This document shows positions 13,203 to 14,150 of a stretch of 14,150 bases of DNA, in pieces. The stretch spans positions 1-14,150 of the forward strand of contig JAATVP010000229.1 of NCBI GenBank assembly GCA_014523625.1. The letters are read 5' to 3'. Within the stretch, counting starts at the first letter, position 1. The number at the start of each line of letters is the position of its first letter. The notes beneath the pieces were generated by a model. That model had not been told where the DNA came from, did no database searches, and saw only the letters and a list, made by a program, of their open reading frames with translations. The position numbers and the translations under genes were made by a program. Source of the stretch: Nitrososphaerales archaeon TH5896. GTDB lineage: Archaea; Thermoproteota; Nitrososphaeria; Nitrososphaerales; Nitrososphaeraceae.

Positions 13203-14150
13203 ATGCAATTACTTTCAGAACTAATCGACAAACTAAATGAAGCACTATCTACCGAATATGCGTCAGTAGATAGAATAATATCAAGAATAGATCAGACCCC
13301 GATACAAGAGGTAAAACAAAGACTAAAACGGCACTTGAAAGAAACACATATTCAAAAAAATAGGCTTAGAAGAATAATTATAAAATTAGGAGGAAAGCCA
13401 ACGGATGTTAAAGCAGACTTATCATTACCATTCGTGTCTGCTACGGTGCCGGTGGCAAATAATCTTCCAAAGAATGAAAAATCAAATACAGAAGATAACG
13501 GTCTAGAAGATTCTGTTCCAGAAGAATATGAATTAGTAGAAATGAAACGAGATTTTGCACTAAAACATGATGAATTGGTGGCTTACGAATCGCTGATTCG
13601 GGAAATGCAAATGACAGATATGCCGCGACAGGATGAGAATATATCTTTACTAGAAAAGAGTATGCACGAAGAAGAATTAATGGTATATTGGTACAAAATA
13701 CATACGCCTTTGATACTTGACAACTTATGGCCGAAGATGATTCATACTTCAGTAAGACGTGGCCAAAACTTTCTTCTTGATCACATCAGTTCCAAGATTC
13801 CGCTCATTATCATATACGCCGATCTCGTCGGCTCAACGAAGATGAGCATGACCCTACCCGTAGAAAATCTTGTTACAATAATTAGAGCTTTCGCCCATCA
13901 AATGTCACATGTTGTAGATAGTCACGGAGGATATGTCTTGAAATATGCAGGCGATGGAGTAATCTCATTTTTTCCAGATCGTATCAGTAAAAAGAAAAAA
14001 TATTATGCTTCAGACATGTCAGTTCAATGTGGGAAATCGATGATTAGTGCGGTCAAGGAGGAAATTAATGTAATATTGCATAAAATATACAGGTATCCTG
14101 AACTCTTCCCCAAGATAGGTATAGACGCAGGAGAAAACGCAATTGTTCAG
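13203..14150 (+). CDS. Ferritin-like (DUF892-like) domain fused to a class III adenylate/guanylate cyclase (C-terminus beyond window)
   Basis: 316 uninterrupted codons to the window edge. Residues 1-70 form two helices (LLSELIDKLNEALSTEYASV; then EVKQRLKRHLKETHIQKNRL and the KLGGKPTD turn), and 108-168 two more (FALKHDELVAYESLIREM; LLEKSMHEEELMVYWYKIH). This is the four-helix layout of DUF892/YciE ferritin-like proteins, with candidate metal ligands E18, E47, E124, E129 and E157, joined by a polar linker (about 72-107). From about 198 a class III cyclase domain begins: IIIYADLVGSTKMS (first metal Asp D207), a helix with FAHQMSHVVDSHGGYV, then LKYAGDGVISFFP (second metal Asp D251). K247 in K-x-x-G-D matches the purine-selecting Lys of adenylate cyclases, so ATP is the likely substrate. 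The last residues, IGIDAGENAIVQ, match the IGI..G strand. The rest of the catalytic site lies outside. Coupling of iron, oxidative or general stress to cAMP is inference. Confidence 0.85.
   Translation, partial: MQLLSELIDKLNEALSTEYASVDRIISRIDQTPIQEVKQRLKRHLKETHIQKNRLRRIIIKLGGKPTDVKADLSLPFVSATVPVANNLPKNEKSNTEDNGLEDSVPEEYELVEMKRDFALKHDELVAYESLIREMQMTDMPRQDENISLLEKSMHEEELMVYWYKIHTPLILDNLWPKMIHTSVRRGQNFLLDHISSKIPLIIIYADLVGSTKMSMTLPVENLVTIIRAFAHQMSHVVDSHGGYVLKYAGDGVISFFPDRISKKKKYYASDMSVQCGKSMISAVKEEINVILHKIYRYPELFPKIGIDAGENAIVQ

Noticed and set aside
1..14150. CRISPR arrays, transposases, integrases or defence cassettes
   Set aside because: No regularly spaced repeats, DDE or recombinase motifs, nucleases of defence type, or terminal inverted repeats were found.

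Overview
The window looks like chromosomal DNA of an ammonia-oxidising archaeon of the Nitrososphaeria (Thaumarchaeota), perhaps a soil lineage of the Nitrosocosmicus or Nitrososphaera type. Grounds: an archaeal Nre repair protein with a C-terminal PCNA-binding peptide; an alcohol dehydrogenase with the Glu-for-Cys structural zinc site known from Sulfolobus; AT-rich DNA with long spacers; and TATA-like boxes about 23-33 nt before most start codons, as expected for leaderless archaeal mRNAs. The genus is inference.

Layout. 1-2300 (minus strand): the N-terminal 488 residues of a PHP-domain DNA polymerase X, a probable broken small gene whose frame overlaps the polymerase start, a 107-residue hypothetical, and a 56-residue Cys/His protein without a standard start codon. 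2683-5341 (plus): a 217-residue hypothetical, a small charged protein and Nre. 5441-7169 (minus): a frameshifted exported protein, a ChaB-like protein, a structured element with tRNA-3'-end-like sequence, a 43-residue protein without a standard start, and a 41-residue zinc ribbon. 7346-10035 (plus): a DCC/DUF393 thiol protein, a zinc alcohol dehydrogenase and a HAD phosphatase. 10446-12307: a short membrane ORF that stops abruptly, then (minus) a GC-rich bacterial-type haloperoxidase-like hydrolase next to an exported alpha/beta hydrolase. 12604-12986: two convergent, broken small genes. 13203-14150 (plus): a ferritin-like (DUF892-like) domain fused to a class III nucleotide cyclase, cut by the window end.

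There is no single pathway. PolX and Nre are DNA-repair genes; DCC, alcohol dehydrogenase, HAD and the hydrolases are redox, detoxification or accessory metabolism. The most interesting points are the DUF892-cyclase fusion, the imported hydrolase whose start codon reads ATA, two small ORFs whose only codon at the predicted transcription start is ATT, and the concentration of broken reading frames in small genes while the large genes are intact. No CRISPR array, complete tRNA, rRNA or transposase was seen.
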